A DNA stretch of 7,780 nt from Faecalibacterium sp. UBA1360 (GTDB lineage Bacteria > Bacillota > Clostridia > Oscillospirales > Ruminococcaceae). Position numbers and translations under genes: made by a program. The DNA lies in the NCBI GenBank assembly GCA_002306375.1, contig DBRU01000064.1, positions 16,700 to 24,479 on the forward strand, given 5' to 3'. Positions 1 to 5,642 of the stretch are shown piece by piece; position 1 is the stretch's first letter; every line of letters begins with the position of its first letter. Below the pieces are notes generated by a model, which saw only the letters and a program-made list of their open reading frames with translations, had not been told where the DNA came from and did not search any database.

Positions 1-942
1 ATCATCATGTACGGCGCCATGGGCGAGATCGTCACCGAAAAATCCGGCAACCTGAACCTGGGCGTGCCGGGCATCATGTACCTGGGCGGCTTCGCGGGCT
101 TTGCCTCCGCCTATTTTTACGAGAATACCGCCGCCGATCCCAACCCCGTTTTGTGTGTGATCATCGCGCTGGTGTGCGCGCTTGTGGCCTCGGCCCTGGG
201 CGGGCTGATCTACGCCTTTTTGACCATCACGCTGCGGGCCAACCAGAACGTCACCGGCCTGGCCCTGACCACCTTCGGCATGGGCGTGGCCAACTTCTTC
301 GGCGTGTTCATCCTGGACGGCTCCACCTACAGCGCCGCCCCCCTGGCCAACAAGGCCTTTGCGGCCAAGATCCCGGTGCTGTCCGGGCTGGGCGCGCTGG
401 GGCAGACCGTGTTCTCCTACGGCTTTCTGGCCTACGCGGCCATTGTGCTGGCCGTGGTGCTGCACTGGTTCTTCACCCGCACCCGGGCCGGGCTCAACCT
501 GCGCGCCGTGGGCGAGAACCCCGCCACCGCCGACGCCGCCGGCATCCGGGTGACCAAGTACAAGTACCTGGCCACCTGCGCCGGCGCCGCCATCTGCGGC
601 GTGGGCGGGCTGTACTACGTGCTGGACTACAACCAGGGCATCTGGGCCACCACCGGCCAGATCGAAGCCCTGGGCTGGCTGGCGCTGGCCCTGGTCATCT
701 TCACCACCTGGAAGCCCCTCAACGCCATCTGGGGCGCTTACCTGTTCGGCATTCTGTACTGGCTGTACCAGTTCCTGCCCAGCATCCTGGGCATCAGCAT
801 GACCAGCGCCATGACCGACCTGGTGCAGATGGTGCCCTATGTGGTCACGATCCTGGTGCTGATCGTCGTGTCCCTGCGCCGCAAAAAAGAGGACCAGCCC
901 CCGGCACACCTGGGCCTGGCTTACTTCCGGGAAGAGCGCTGA
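1..942 (+). CDS. Nucleoside-type ABC importer permease, 5'-truncated (NupQ/YufQ-like, BPD_transp_2)
   Basis: This is an inner-membrane permease of the RbsC/LivH superfamily, closest in style to the second permease of BMP-dependent nucleoside importers such as B. subtilis NupNOPQ. The frame is open to the left window edge. The visible ATG at 7 begins inside the conserved region equivalent to 'GGLFSERSGVVNIGLEG' of relatives (here GEIVTEKSGNLNLGVPG), so the true start and roughly 30 residues containing the first membrane helix probably lie upstream. Counting from that ATG, hydrophobic helices fall near residues 20-38, 48-72, 84-104, 137-157, 186-206, 221-262 and 275-291. The family motif LRANQNVTG is at 77-85. 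The cytoplasmic coupling loop, with GENPATADAAGI, is at about 158-185. The tail is basic (RRKK) and cytoplasmic. A hairpin begins 18 nt after the stop, consistent with this being the last gene of its operon. Purine or other nucleosides are the likely substrate by family; the exact one cannot be read. Confidence 0.88.
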   Translation: MIMYGAMGEIVTEKSGNLNLGVPGIMYLGGFAGFASAYFYENTAADPNPVLCVIIALVCALVASALGGLIYAFLTITLRANQNVTGLALTTFGMGVANFFGVFILDGSTYSAAPLANKAFAAKIPVLSGLGALGQTVFSYGFLAYAAIVLAVVLHWFFTRTRAGLNLRAVGENPATADAAGIRVTKYKYLATCAGAAICGVGGLYYVLDYNQGIWATTGQIEALGWLALALVIFTTWKPLNAIWGAYLFGILYWLYQFLPSILGISMTSAMTDLVQMVPYVVTILVLIVVSLRRKKEDQPPAHLGLAYFREER

Positions 943-956
943 CCTTCTCCCAGTTA

Positions 957-986
957 TCAAAACGGCCCGCCGCCCGGCGGGCCGTT
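957..986. repeat. GC-rich hairpin, first copy of a 30-bp repeat; possible terminator of the permease operon
   Basis: AACGGCCCGCC (961-971) and GGCGGGCCGTT (976-986) form a perfect 11-bp stem with a GCCC loop. All of 957-986 is identical to 1214-1243. It lies 14 nt past the permease stop codon, where an intrinsic terminator would be expected. On the + strand only two T residues follow the stem, so it is a weak terminator alone. On the minus strand the stem is followed by TTTTGAT, so it could work better in that direction. Confidence 0.6.
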
Positions 987-1013
987 CAGCGTGTCGAAAA
1001 ACTCGACACGCTG
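987..1013. repeat. Perfect 11-bp hairpin abutting the first GC-rich hairpin
   Basis: CAGCGTGTCGA (987-997), loop AAAAC, then TCGACACGCTG (1003-1013): an uninterrupted 11-bp stem. It starts on the base directly after the previous stem ends and is directly followed by the next hairpin, so three stems sit end to end without linkers. No T-run follows, so it is not a classical terminator. Confidence 0.7.
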
Positions 1014-1069
1014 CAAAAGGGGGAACAGTCCCGCACGGCAATTGCCTGACGGGTCTATTCCCCCTTTTG
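1014..1069. repeat. 56-bp imperfect palindrome with nested symmetrical core
   Basis: The outer arms CAAAAGGGGGAA (1014-1025) and TTCCCCCTTTTG (1058-1069) pair perfectly over 12 bp. Inside them CCCG (1030-1033) pairs with CGGG (1050-1053), and the centre GGCAATTGCC (1037-1046) is itself a perfect palindrome. The unpaired positions are also roughly symmetric, giving a long stem with small internal loops on either strand. No product or binding protein can be named. Confidence 0.65.
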
Positions 1070-1084
1070 GAATCCCCCTCGACA

Positions 1085-1147
1085 AAATTTTACGACAAAT
1101 GGCGCACTCGTCGCTTTGCTCCTCGCACACAATTTGCCGCAAAATTT
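1085..1147 (-). repeat. 63-bp stem-loop that pairs better as minus-strand RNA
   Basis: The arms AAATTTTACGACAAAT (1085-1100) and ATTTGCCGCAAAATTT (1132-1147) are complementary at 14 of 16 positions. As + strand RNA the two exceptions are A-C mismatches; as minus-strand RNA both become G-U wobble pairs, so the 16-bp stem is complete. The next outer position (1084/1148) would also be G-U on that strand. The 31-nt interior can form a short GUGCG/UGCGC stem on the minus strand. This bias is the reason for assigning the minus strand; no minus-strand promoter was recognised. Confidence 0.45.
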
Positions 1148-1157
1148 CCCTGTTGGT

Positions 1158-1199
1158 GTCTGCGTCGGTCGGCGCATGTCCGCCGACGCAGACGTTTTT
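1158..1199 (+). terminator. Terminator-like hairpin with T5 tract
   Basis: GTCTGCGTCGG (1158-1168) pairs perfectly with CCGACGCAGAC (1183-1193). After a bulged T, CGG/CCG (1170-1172/1180-1182) extends the stem to about 14 bp around a CGCATGT loop. It is followed by G and then TTTTT (1195-1199), the pattern of a rho-independent terminator for + strand transcripts leaving the permease operon. It is far from the permease stop (about 215 nt), so it would be a backup or would end a transcript of the array itself. Confidence 0.6.
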
Positions 1200-1213
1200 G
1201 TACTTTTCGACAG

Positions 1214-1246
1214 TCAAAACGGCCCGCCGCCCGGCGGGCCGTTTTT
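1214..1246 (+). terminator. Strong intrinsic terminator, second copy of the 30-bp GC-rich hairpin
   Basis: AAAACGGCCCGCC (1216-1228) and GGCGGGCCGTTTT (1233-1245) form a 13-bp stem with a GCCC loop. The T-run TTTTT (1242-1246) starts within the stem and continues past it, followed by GTTG. This is the best + strand terminator in the intergenic region. It sits just before the promoter of the export operon and would insulate it from upstream transcription. The A tract before the stem and T tract after it make it potentially bidirectional. Confidence 0.75.
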
Positions 1247-1280
1247 GTTGCCCGCCGGACAAAATTTAACAACTGACGCC

Positions 1281-1308
1281 TTGAACTTTGGCCCCGAAGG
1301 TCTACAAT
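1281..1308 (+). promoter_or_regulatory. Probable housekeeping-sigma promoter of the export operon
   Basis: TTGAAC (1281-1286) and TACAAT (1303-1308) are separated by 16 bp and match the housekeeping consensus at 4 of 6 and 5 of 6 positions. The site lies in a locally AT-richer stretch just after the terminator at 1214-1246 and before the adaptor gene. A start near 1315 would give a leader of about 110 nt. In that leader I see only a 7-bp inverted repeat (CGCCTGA 1320-1326, TCAGGCG 1380-1386) and no recognisable riboswitch or operator. Confidence 0.55.
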
Positions 1309-1425
1309 AAAAGCAATTACGCCTGATAAGCCCAGTTTTCACATTCATTCCATCAAATCAACACGATTTTACGGTATGCTCAGGCGCAGGACCCTTCAAA
1401 TTTTATCAGAGAGGCAGGAACGCCC

Positions 1426-3432
1426 ATGTTTCCCCGTTTGCGCAAAACTTCTTCCGCGGAGTCTGACCCCGCGACCGAACCGCTGACGCCCCCCGCCGAT
1501 GCCGCCGCCACCCCCGAATATACGGCGGACATCCCGGCTGTCGCCCCCGCCGCCAACGGCCGCGGGGCCCGGCTGCGGTCCTGGTGCCGCCGCCACAAAA
1601 AGCTGCTCATCGTGCTGGTCGTGGTGCTGGCTGTGGCCGGCATCCTTGTGTGGCGCGCCCGCCGGGCCGCCCAGGCAGCCGCGGCGTCGGTGTACCAGTA
1701 TGTACGCACCACCACCCTGCAAAAGGGCAGCCTGAACGACTCGGTCACCGTCACCGGCACCGTGGTGTCGGGGGACGAGGCCACCGTCACTGTGGCCGAC
1801 GCCGCCAAGACCTATAAGGTAGCCACCGTGGAGGTGGAAGTGGGCGATGAAGTCCAGCAGGGCGACGTGATCGCCACGCTGGACACCACCGACCTGCAAA
1901 AGCAGATCGAGGACGCCGAGCAGAGCTACGCCGACACGTTGCAATCCGCCCAGACCAGCTACGACCGGGCGGTGGACGACTACAACACCTCGCTGGTGCA
2001 GCACGACAACAACCTCATCGACCTGCAGGCCAAGATCGACGACGCCGACGAAGCCCTGGCCGACGCCGAGCAGGCTTTGTCCGACGCCAAGAGCGAACGG
2101 GACCAGGCGCAGAGCGACTGCAACACGGCCGCCAGCGAATACAGCGCCCTGGCCGGCGACTTTGAGCGCATCAAGGCGCAGATCAACAGCTATACCTCGG
2201 CGTACAGCAGCGCCTCGGATGTGCTCAACACGGCGCTGTCCGCCCTGAACAGCGCCAACAACGCCGTCAGCGCCGCCCTGGCCGAACAGCAGGCGGCCCA
2301 GGCCGCCTACACCGCCGACCCCAGCGAGGCCAACAAGGCCGCCCTGGAGGCCGCCGGGGCAAAGGTGAGCGCGGCGCAGGCCACCCAGACCACCGCCCAG
2401 GAAGCCTACACCAAAGCCCAGAGCGACGTGAGCGCCGCCCAGCAGGACCTGTCCACGGCGCAGAATAACTGTTCGATCCCGTCGCGGGGGCTGTACGGCT
2501 ACGCCGCCATCGAGGCCGCCGTCAAGACGGCCGAGAGCGCCAAGACCGCCGCCGAAAGCGCCCTGACGGCCGCCGAGACCAAGGTCTCCACCGCCGAAAG
2601 TCAGGTGGAAAGCGCCGAAAGCCAGCTCAAGAGCGCCCGCGACGCCTATGACAACGAGAAAAACTATTCCAGCATCAAGACCAAGGCCCAAAGCGTCGAG
2701 GACGCCAAGACCAAGCTGGACCAGGCCAAGCGCACCCCCGATACCCTGCAAACGCTGCGCGACACCCTGGCCGACTGTACGCTGACCGCCACCATGTCGG
2801 GCACGATCACCGCCCTGGACGCCACGGTAGGCTCGACCTGCGCGGGCACCGTGGCCACGATCCAGGACACCGACGCCCTGGTGGTGGAGGTCACGATCCC
2901 CGCCGACGATGTGCCTGCCCTTGCCACCGGCATGACCTGCCTGGTCACCTCCGATGCCACCGGCGATGACGAGATCGCCGGCACCCTGACCCAGATCGAC
3001 CCCGTGGCCAACGAGCAGGGGTCCTTCGGGGCCAAGGTCCGGGTCACCGGCGAGGCCGGCGACCTGCTCATCGGCATCCAGGCCCAGGTGGAGATCATCA
3101 AAAACCAGGTCGAGGACGTGTACGTGGTGCCCATGGACGCCGTGGGCACGGCCGAGGACGGCAGCCGCTATGTGCTGCGCCGTACCGGCGGCGAGGGCGT
3201 GGACATGACCTTTGAGGAGGTCACCGTCACCATCGGCGAAGGGAACGACTACTATGTGACGATCTCGGGGGACGATCTGGCCGAAGGGGACGTCATCCGC
3301 TCCAGCGCCGACCTGAGCCAGGGCATCGTCACGGCCAGCGGCACCGACGCCATGGAACAGATGATGATGGCCATGGAAAGCCAGTCGGGCATGAGCGGCG
3401 GCGCCGCCGGCGCCGCACCGGGAGGGATGTGA
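1426..3432 (+). CDS. HlyD/MacA-type efflux adaptor with extended coiled coil
   Basis: This is a membrane-anchored adaptor (membrane-fusion protein) for the ABC exporter encoded just downstream. The 668 residues read as follows: a cytoplasmic Ala/Pro/acid-rich tail (1-50); a basic RSWCRRHKK and one membrane helix (about 59-76); the first half of a lipoyl-like beta domain (about 98-155, with VEVGDEVQQGDVIATLD); an Ala/Glu/Gln-rich coiled coil (about 156-447); the second lipoyl half (about 448-482); a beta-barrel (about 486-555); a membrane-proximal domain (about 560-630); and a Met/Gly-rich tail (641-668). The helical part, near 290 residues, is much longer than the hairpin of E. coli MacA. A turn is likely near DPSE (298-301) and a helix break near NCSIPSRGLYGY (348-359). 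The ATG at 1426 has AGGA (1416-1419) 6 nt upstream. It acts outside the membrane in a YknX-like role. Family assignment is firm; substrate unknown. Confidence 0.9.
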   Translation: MFPRLRKTSSAESDPATEPLTPPADAAATPEYTADIPAVAPAANGRGARLRSWCRRHKKLLIVLVVVLAVAGILVWRARRAAQAAAASVYQYVRTTTLQKGSLNDSVTVTGTVVSGDEATVTVADAAKTYKVATVEVEVGDEVQQGDVIATLDTTDLQKQIEDAEQSYADTLQSAQTSYDRAVDDYNTSLVQHDNNLIDLQAKIDDADEALADAEQALSDAKSERDQAQSDCNTAASEYSALAGDFERIKAQINSYTSAYSSASDVLNTALSALNSANNAVSAALAEQQAAQAAYTADPSEANKAALEAAGAKVSAAQATQTTAQEAYTKAQSDVSAAQQDLSTAQNNCSIPSRGLYGYAAIEAAVKTAESAKTAAESALTAAETKVSTAESQVESAESQLKSARDAYDNEKNYSSIKTKAQSVEDAKTKLDQAKRTPDTLQTLRDTLADCTLTATMSGTITALDATVGSTCAGTVATIQDTDALVVEVTIPADDVPALATGMTCLVTSDATGDDEIAGTLTQIDPVANEQGSFGAKVRVTGEAGDLLIGIQAQVEIIKNQVEDVYVVPMDAVGTAEDGSRYVLRRTGGEGVDMTFEEVTVTIGEGNDYYVTISGDDLAEGDVIRSSADLSQGIVTASGTDAMEQMMMAMESQSGMSGGAAGAAPGGM

Positions 3433-3435
3433 ACG

Positions 3436-4218
3436 ATGTCCCGCTCCGAACAGTTTGCCGCCGACGTGGCGGCCCGCCTGGGCGTGCCCGCCGCCGCACC
3501 CAAGACGGCTCCGTGCCCCCTCATCGATATGCGCGGCATCCGCAAAAGCTATTACATCGGCCAGCCCAATGAGCTGGAGATCTTGCACGGCATCGACCTG
3601 CAGGTCTGGCCCGGCGAGTTCGTGGCCATTGTGGGCGAATCCGGGTCGGGCAAGTCCACGTTGATGAACATCATCGGCGTGCTGGACAAACCTACCTCCG
3701 GGCGCTATATCCTGGACGGCGTCAACATCCACGAGGCTAAGGACAACGACCTGGCCGCCATCCGCAACCAGAAGATCGGGTTCGTATTCCAGACCTACAA
3801 CCTCATCGGGCGGCAAAGCGCGCTGAAAAACGTGGAACTGCCCATGCTGTACGCCGGCGTGCCCGGGGCCGAGCGCAGCCGCCGCGCCAGGGAATGGCTG
3901 CGCCGGGTGGGCATGGGCGAGCGCATGCGCCACCAGCCCAACGAGCTGTCCGGCGGGCAGAAGCAGCGGGTGGCCATCGCCCGGGCCATGGTCAACGAAC
4001 CGGCCATCATCCTGGCCGACGAACCCACGGGCGCGCTGGACAGCGAGACCAGCCGCGTGGTCATGGACCTGTTCCATGAGATGCACCGCCGCTACCATAA
4101 GACCGTGGTGCTCATCACCCACAACCAGGCTCTGGCCCAGGAGTGCCAGCGGGTGCTGACCCTGAAGGACGGGCGCATCGTGGACGAGCGGAAAGGAGAG
4201 GGCGATGGGGCTTTCTAA
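3436..4218 (+). CDS. ABC exporter ATP-binding protein, MacB/LolD/YknY family
   Basis: This cytoplasmic ATPase powers the adjacent permease. All nucleotide-binding motifs are intact in its 260 residues: Walker A GESGSGKST (67-75), Q-loop Q119 in VFQTYNL, signature LSGGQ (171-175), Walker B IILADEP (191-197) with catalytic E196, D-loop GALD (199-202) and switch H229 in LITHN. The stretch LMNIIGVLDKPTSG after Walker A is typical of the MacB/LolD group, as is the order adaptor-ATPase-permease. About 28 residues precede the first core strand (PLIDMRGIRKSYY), a modest N-terminal extension. The start ATG lies 3 nt after the adaptor stop, with GGAGGG (3421-3426) 9 nt upstream, inside the adaptor's last codons. 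The 3' end overlaps the permease gene by 14 nt, suggesting translational coupling. Confidence 0.94.
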   Translation: MSRSEQFAADVAARLGVPAAAPKTAPCPLIDMRGIRKSYYIGQPNELEILHGIDLQVWPGEFVAIVGESGSGKSTLMNIIGVLDKPTSGRYILDGVNIHEAKDNDLAAIRNQKIGFVFQTYNLIGRQSALKNVELPMLYAGVPGAERSRRAREWLRRVGMGERMRHQPNELSGGQKQRVAIARAMVNEPAIILADEPTGALDSETSRVVMDLFHEMHRRYHKTVVLITHNQALAQECQRVLTLKDGRIVDERKGEGDGAF

Positions 4219-5518
4219 CATCATCGAAAACGTCATCATGGCCCTGACCAGCCTGCGCAGCAACAAAATGCGCAGCCTGCTCACCATGCTGGGCATCATC
4301 ATCGGCATTGCGGCGGTCATCGCCATCGTCACGGTGGGGGACAGCCTGGCCGGCACCGTCACCGACAGCATGTCGGGCATGGGCGTGGGCAACATCACGG
4401 TCAGCGTCACCCAAAAAAGCAGCGACGACAAAAGCGGCACCTCTGCCGGGGTGACGCTGCGCCGGTTCATGGACGATACACCCGGCGGCCAGGACCTGAT
4501 CTCCCAGACCATGATCGACGAATTCTGCGCGGCCTTTCCCGACCAGGTGGACCACATCGAGCTGACCCGCCAGGCCGGCAGCGCCACGATCCAGAAGGTC
4601 GGCGACCCGGAAACGACCATCAGCGCCACCATGACCGGCGCCTCCCCGGACACCCTGACCGCTCTGGAATCCAACACCCCGATTTTGGCCGGGCGCTGGC
4701 TGACCGACGCCGATGACGGCAAAAATCTCTGCGTCGTGTCGGAAAAATTCGTCCAGCAGGCCATCGGCGGCACGAACGCCGACGCCCTGGGCGCCCGGGT
4801 GGTGCTGAACGTCAACGGCACGCCCAAGACCTTTTACGTCACCGGCGTCTATGAATATGTGGAGAACGAGTACGCCAGCCTGTTCGGCGCCGTGGACGAC
4901 GACTCCATCGTGACCACTGTCTACATCCCGCTGGAGACCGCCCGCGCTCTGACCGGGGCCGACGAAGGGTACCAGAGCATCACGGTGGTGTCGGCCAACG
5001 GGGTGGACGTGACCTCCTTCGTGGATGTGGCCGGGGACTATTTTGCCAGCTACTACACCCGCAACGACACCTGGACCGCCAGCGCCTCCAGCATTTCCAG
5101 CCTGGTGGAATCCATGACCGAAATGCTGGACACCATCTCGCTGGGCATCTCGGCCATCGCGGCCATCTCGCTGCTGGTGGGGGGCATCGGCGTCATGAAC
5201 ATCATGACCGTCTCGGTCACCGAGCGCACCCGCGAGATCGGCACCCGCAAAGCCCTGGGTGCGCCCAGCTCGGCCATCCGCCTGCAATTCATCACCGAAT
5301 CCATGGTCCTGTGCCTGATCGGCGGCATCATCGGCGTGGCGCTGGGCGTCAGCGGCGGTATGGCGCTGAGCTCCTTCGTGGGCTTCGCCGCCAGACCCAG
5401 CCTGGGGGCCATCGCGGTGGCCGTGGGCTTCAGCATGGCCATCGGCGTCTTTTTCGGCTATTATCCGGCCAACAAGGCCGCCAAGCTGGACCCCATCGAG
5501 GCGCTGCGGTACGAATGA
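4205..5518 (+). CDS. MacB-type ABC permease (MacB_PCD + FtsX domains)
   Basis: This is the membrane subunit of the three-part exporter. The 437 residues have the four-helix MacB/YknZ topology: cytoplasmic amphipathic start with NKMRSLLTMLGI, TM1 (about 24-44), a large extracytoplasmic domain (about 46-311), TM2 (about 312-336), TM3 (about 363-388) and TM4 (about 398-420). The loop after TM2 carries the family hallmark VTERTREIGTRKALGA (338-353), which couples to the ATPase. The end GYYPANKAAKLDPIEALRYE (418-437) is the classic C-terminus of the family. The fused ATPase of proteobacterial MacB is absent because it is a separate gene here. The ATG at 4205 lies inside the ATPase gene, preceded by AAGGAG (4193-4198) at 6 nt. 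Two homologous copies should dimerise. Substrate cannot be inferred; antimicrobial peptides or macrolides are known for relatives. Confidence 0.93.
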   Translation: MGLSNIIENVIMALTSLRSNKMRSLLTMLGIIIGIAAVIAIVTVGDSLAGTVTDSMSGMGVGNITVSVTQKSSDDKSGTSAGVTLRRFMDDTPGGQDLISQTMIDEFCAAFPDQVDHIELTRQAGSATIQKVGDPETTISATMTGASPDTLTALESNTPILAGRWLTDADDGKNLCVVSEKFVQQAIGGTNADALGARVVLNVNGTPKTFYVTGVYEYVENEYASLFGAVDDDSIVTTVYIPLETARALTGADEGYQSITVVSANGVDVTSFVDVAGDYFASYYTRNDTWTASASSISSLVESMTEMLDTISLGISAIAAISLLVGGIGVMNIMTVSVTERTREIGTRKALGAPSSAIRLQFITESMVLCLIGGIIGVALGVSGGMALSSFVGFAARPSLGAIAVAVGFSMAIGVFFGYYPANKAAKLDPIEALRYE

Positions 5519-5560
5519 ACCCCGTCGCCCAAAACGTATCCGCTTTTGCGCGCATCTTCT

Positions 5561-5594
5561 GCGTCCGTCCCTTGGGGCGGGCGCTTTTGTTTTT
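5561..5594 (+). terminator. Intrinsic terminator of the export operon
   Basis: GCGTCCGTCCC (5561-5571) pairs with GGGGCGGGCGC (5574-5584) over about 10-11 bp, two of them G-U in RNA, closing on a CTTG tetraloop. TTTTGTTTTT (5585-5594) follows. It lies 42 nt after the permease stop codon and separates the exporter operon from the MATE gene. Confidence 0.85.
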
Positions 5595-5613
5595 GGCCGG
5601 GATGTGGTATACT
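5587..5613 (+). promoter_or_regulatory. Extended -10 promoter for the MATE gene
   Basis: TATACT (5608-5613) matches the -10 consensus at 5 of 6 positions and is preceded by TG one base upstream (TGG TATACT), an extended -10. The -35 is weak: TTGTTT (5587-5592, 15-bp spacer) or TTTTGT (5585-5590, 17-bp spacer), both lying in the T-tract of the preceding terminator. A start near 5620 gives a short leader of about 22 nt that contains the ribosome site. Confidence 0.65.
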
Positions 5614-5642
5614 GTTTTGCATAGGGAAAGAGGGTGCCGTTC

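Larger units (their letters stand above)
957..1246. repeat. Composite palindromic element: five consecutive hairpins with mirrored ends
   Basis: The non-coding space after the permease gene is filled by back-to-back inverted repeats: stems 961-971/976-986, 987-997/1003-1013, 1014-1025/1058-1069, 1085-1100/1132-1147 and 1158-1168/1183-1193, then 1216-1228/1233-1245, a second copy of the first. The outermost modules mirror each other. On the left, the GC-rich palindrome (961-986) is followed after 5 nt by TGTCGAAAA (992-1000). On the right, TTTTCGACA (1204-1212) is followed after 5 nt by the same palindrome (1218-1243). No credible protein is encoded; short frames crossing it are low-complexity translations of the palindromes. 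It could be a dispersed intergenic repeat (MITE/REP-like), a structured RNA, or a pile-up of terminators. The hairpins are seen directly; the idea of one unit is inference. Confidence 0.6.

Noticed and set aside
153..1049. 298-residue + strand frame overlapping the nucleoside permease
   Set aside because: It is an out-of-frame shadow rich in Arg/Pro/Gly. The overlapping permease frame has clear family motifs and membrane helices.
957..1246. CRISPR array
   Set aside because: There are only two copies of one repeat, more than 200 bp apart, with structured rather than spacer-like sequence between them and no cas genes.
957..1310. Several 60-100 residue frames on both strands across the hairpin array
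   Set aside because: They are translations of palindromes (for example RPAGRRA/GPPGGGPF-type ends), with no ribosome sites or known domain. The DNA is better explained as structured non-coding sequence.
1375..1380. TATGCT as a main promoter for the adaptor gene
   Set aside because: No acceptable -35 lies 16-18 bp upstream. TTGAAC-16-TACAAT at 1281-1308 is clearly better.
2500..2660. Tandem DNA repeats (GCCGAAAG-like) in the adaptor gene
   Set aside because: They are irregular in spacing and sequence. They reflect Ala/Glu heptad composition of the coiled coil rather than a true repeat array.
1396..4827. 1143-residue open frame on the minus strand opposite the exporter operon
   Set aside because: It runs antisense to three well-supported genes, has the His/Gly/Ala/Val-rich composition of GC-rich antisense translation, and shows no recognisable domain. 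It is a by-product of the third-position G/C bias on the + strand.
5634..5642. GTG at 5634 as the MATE start
   Set aside because: It overlaps the AAGAGGG ribosome site that is well spaced for the ATG at 5643, and the three extra residues add nothing conserved.
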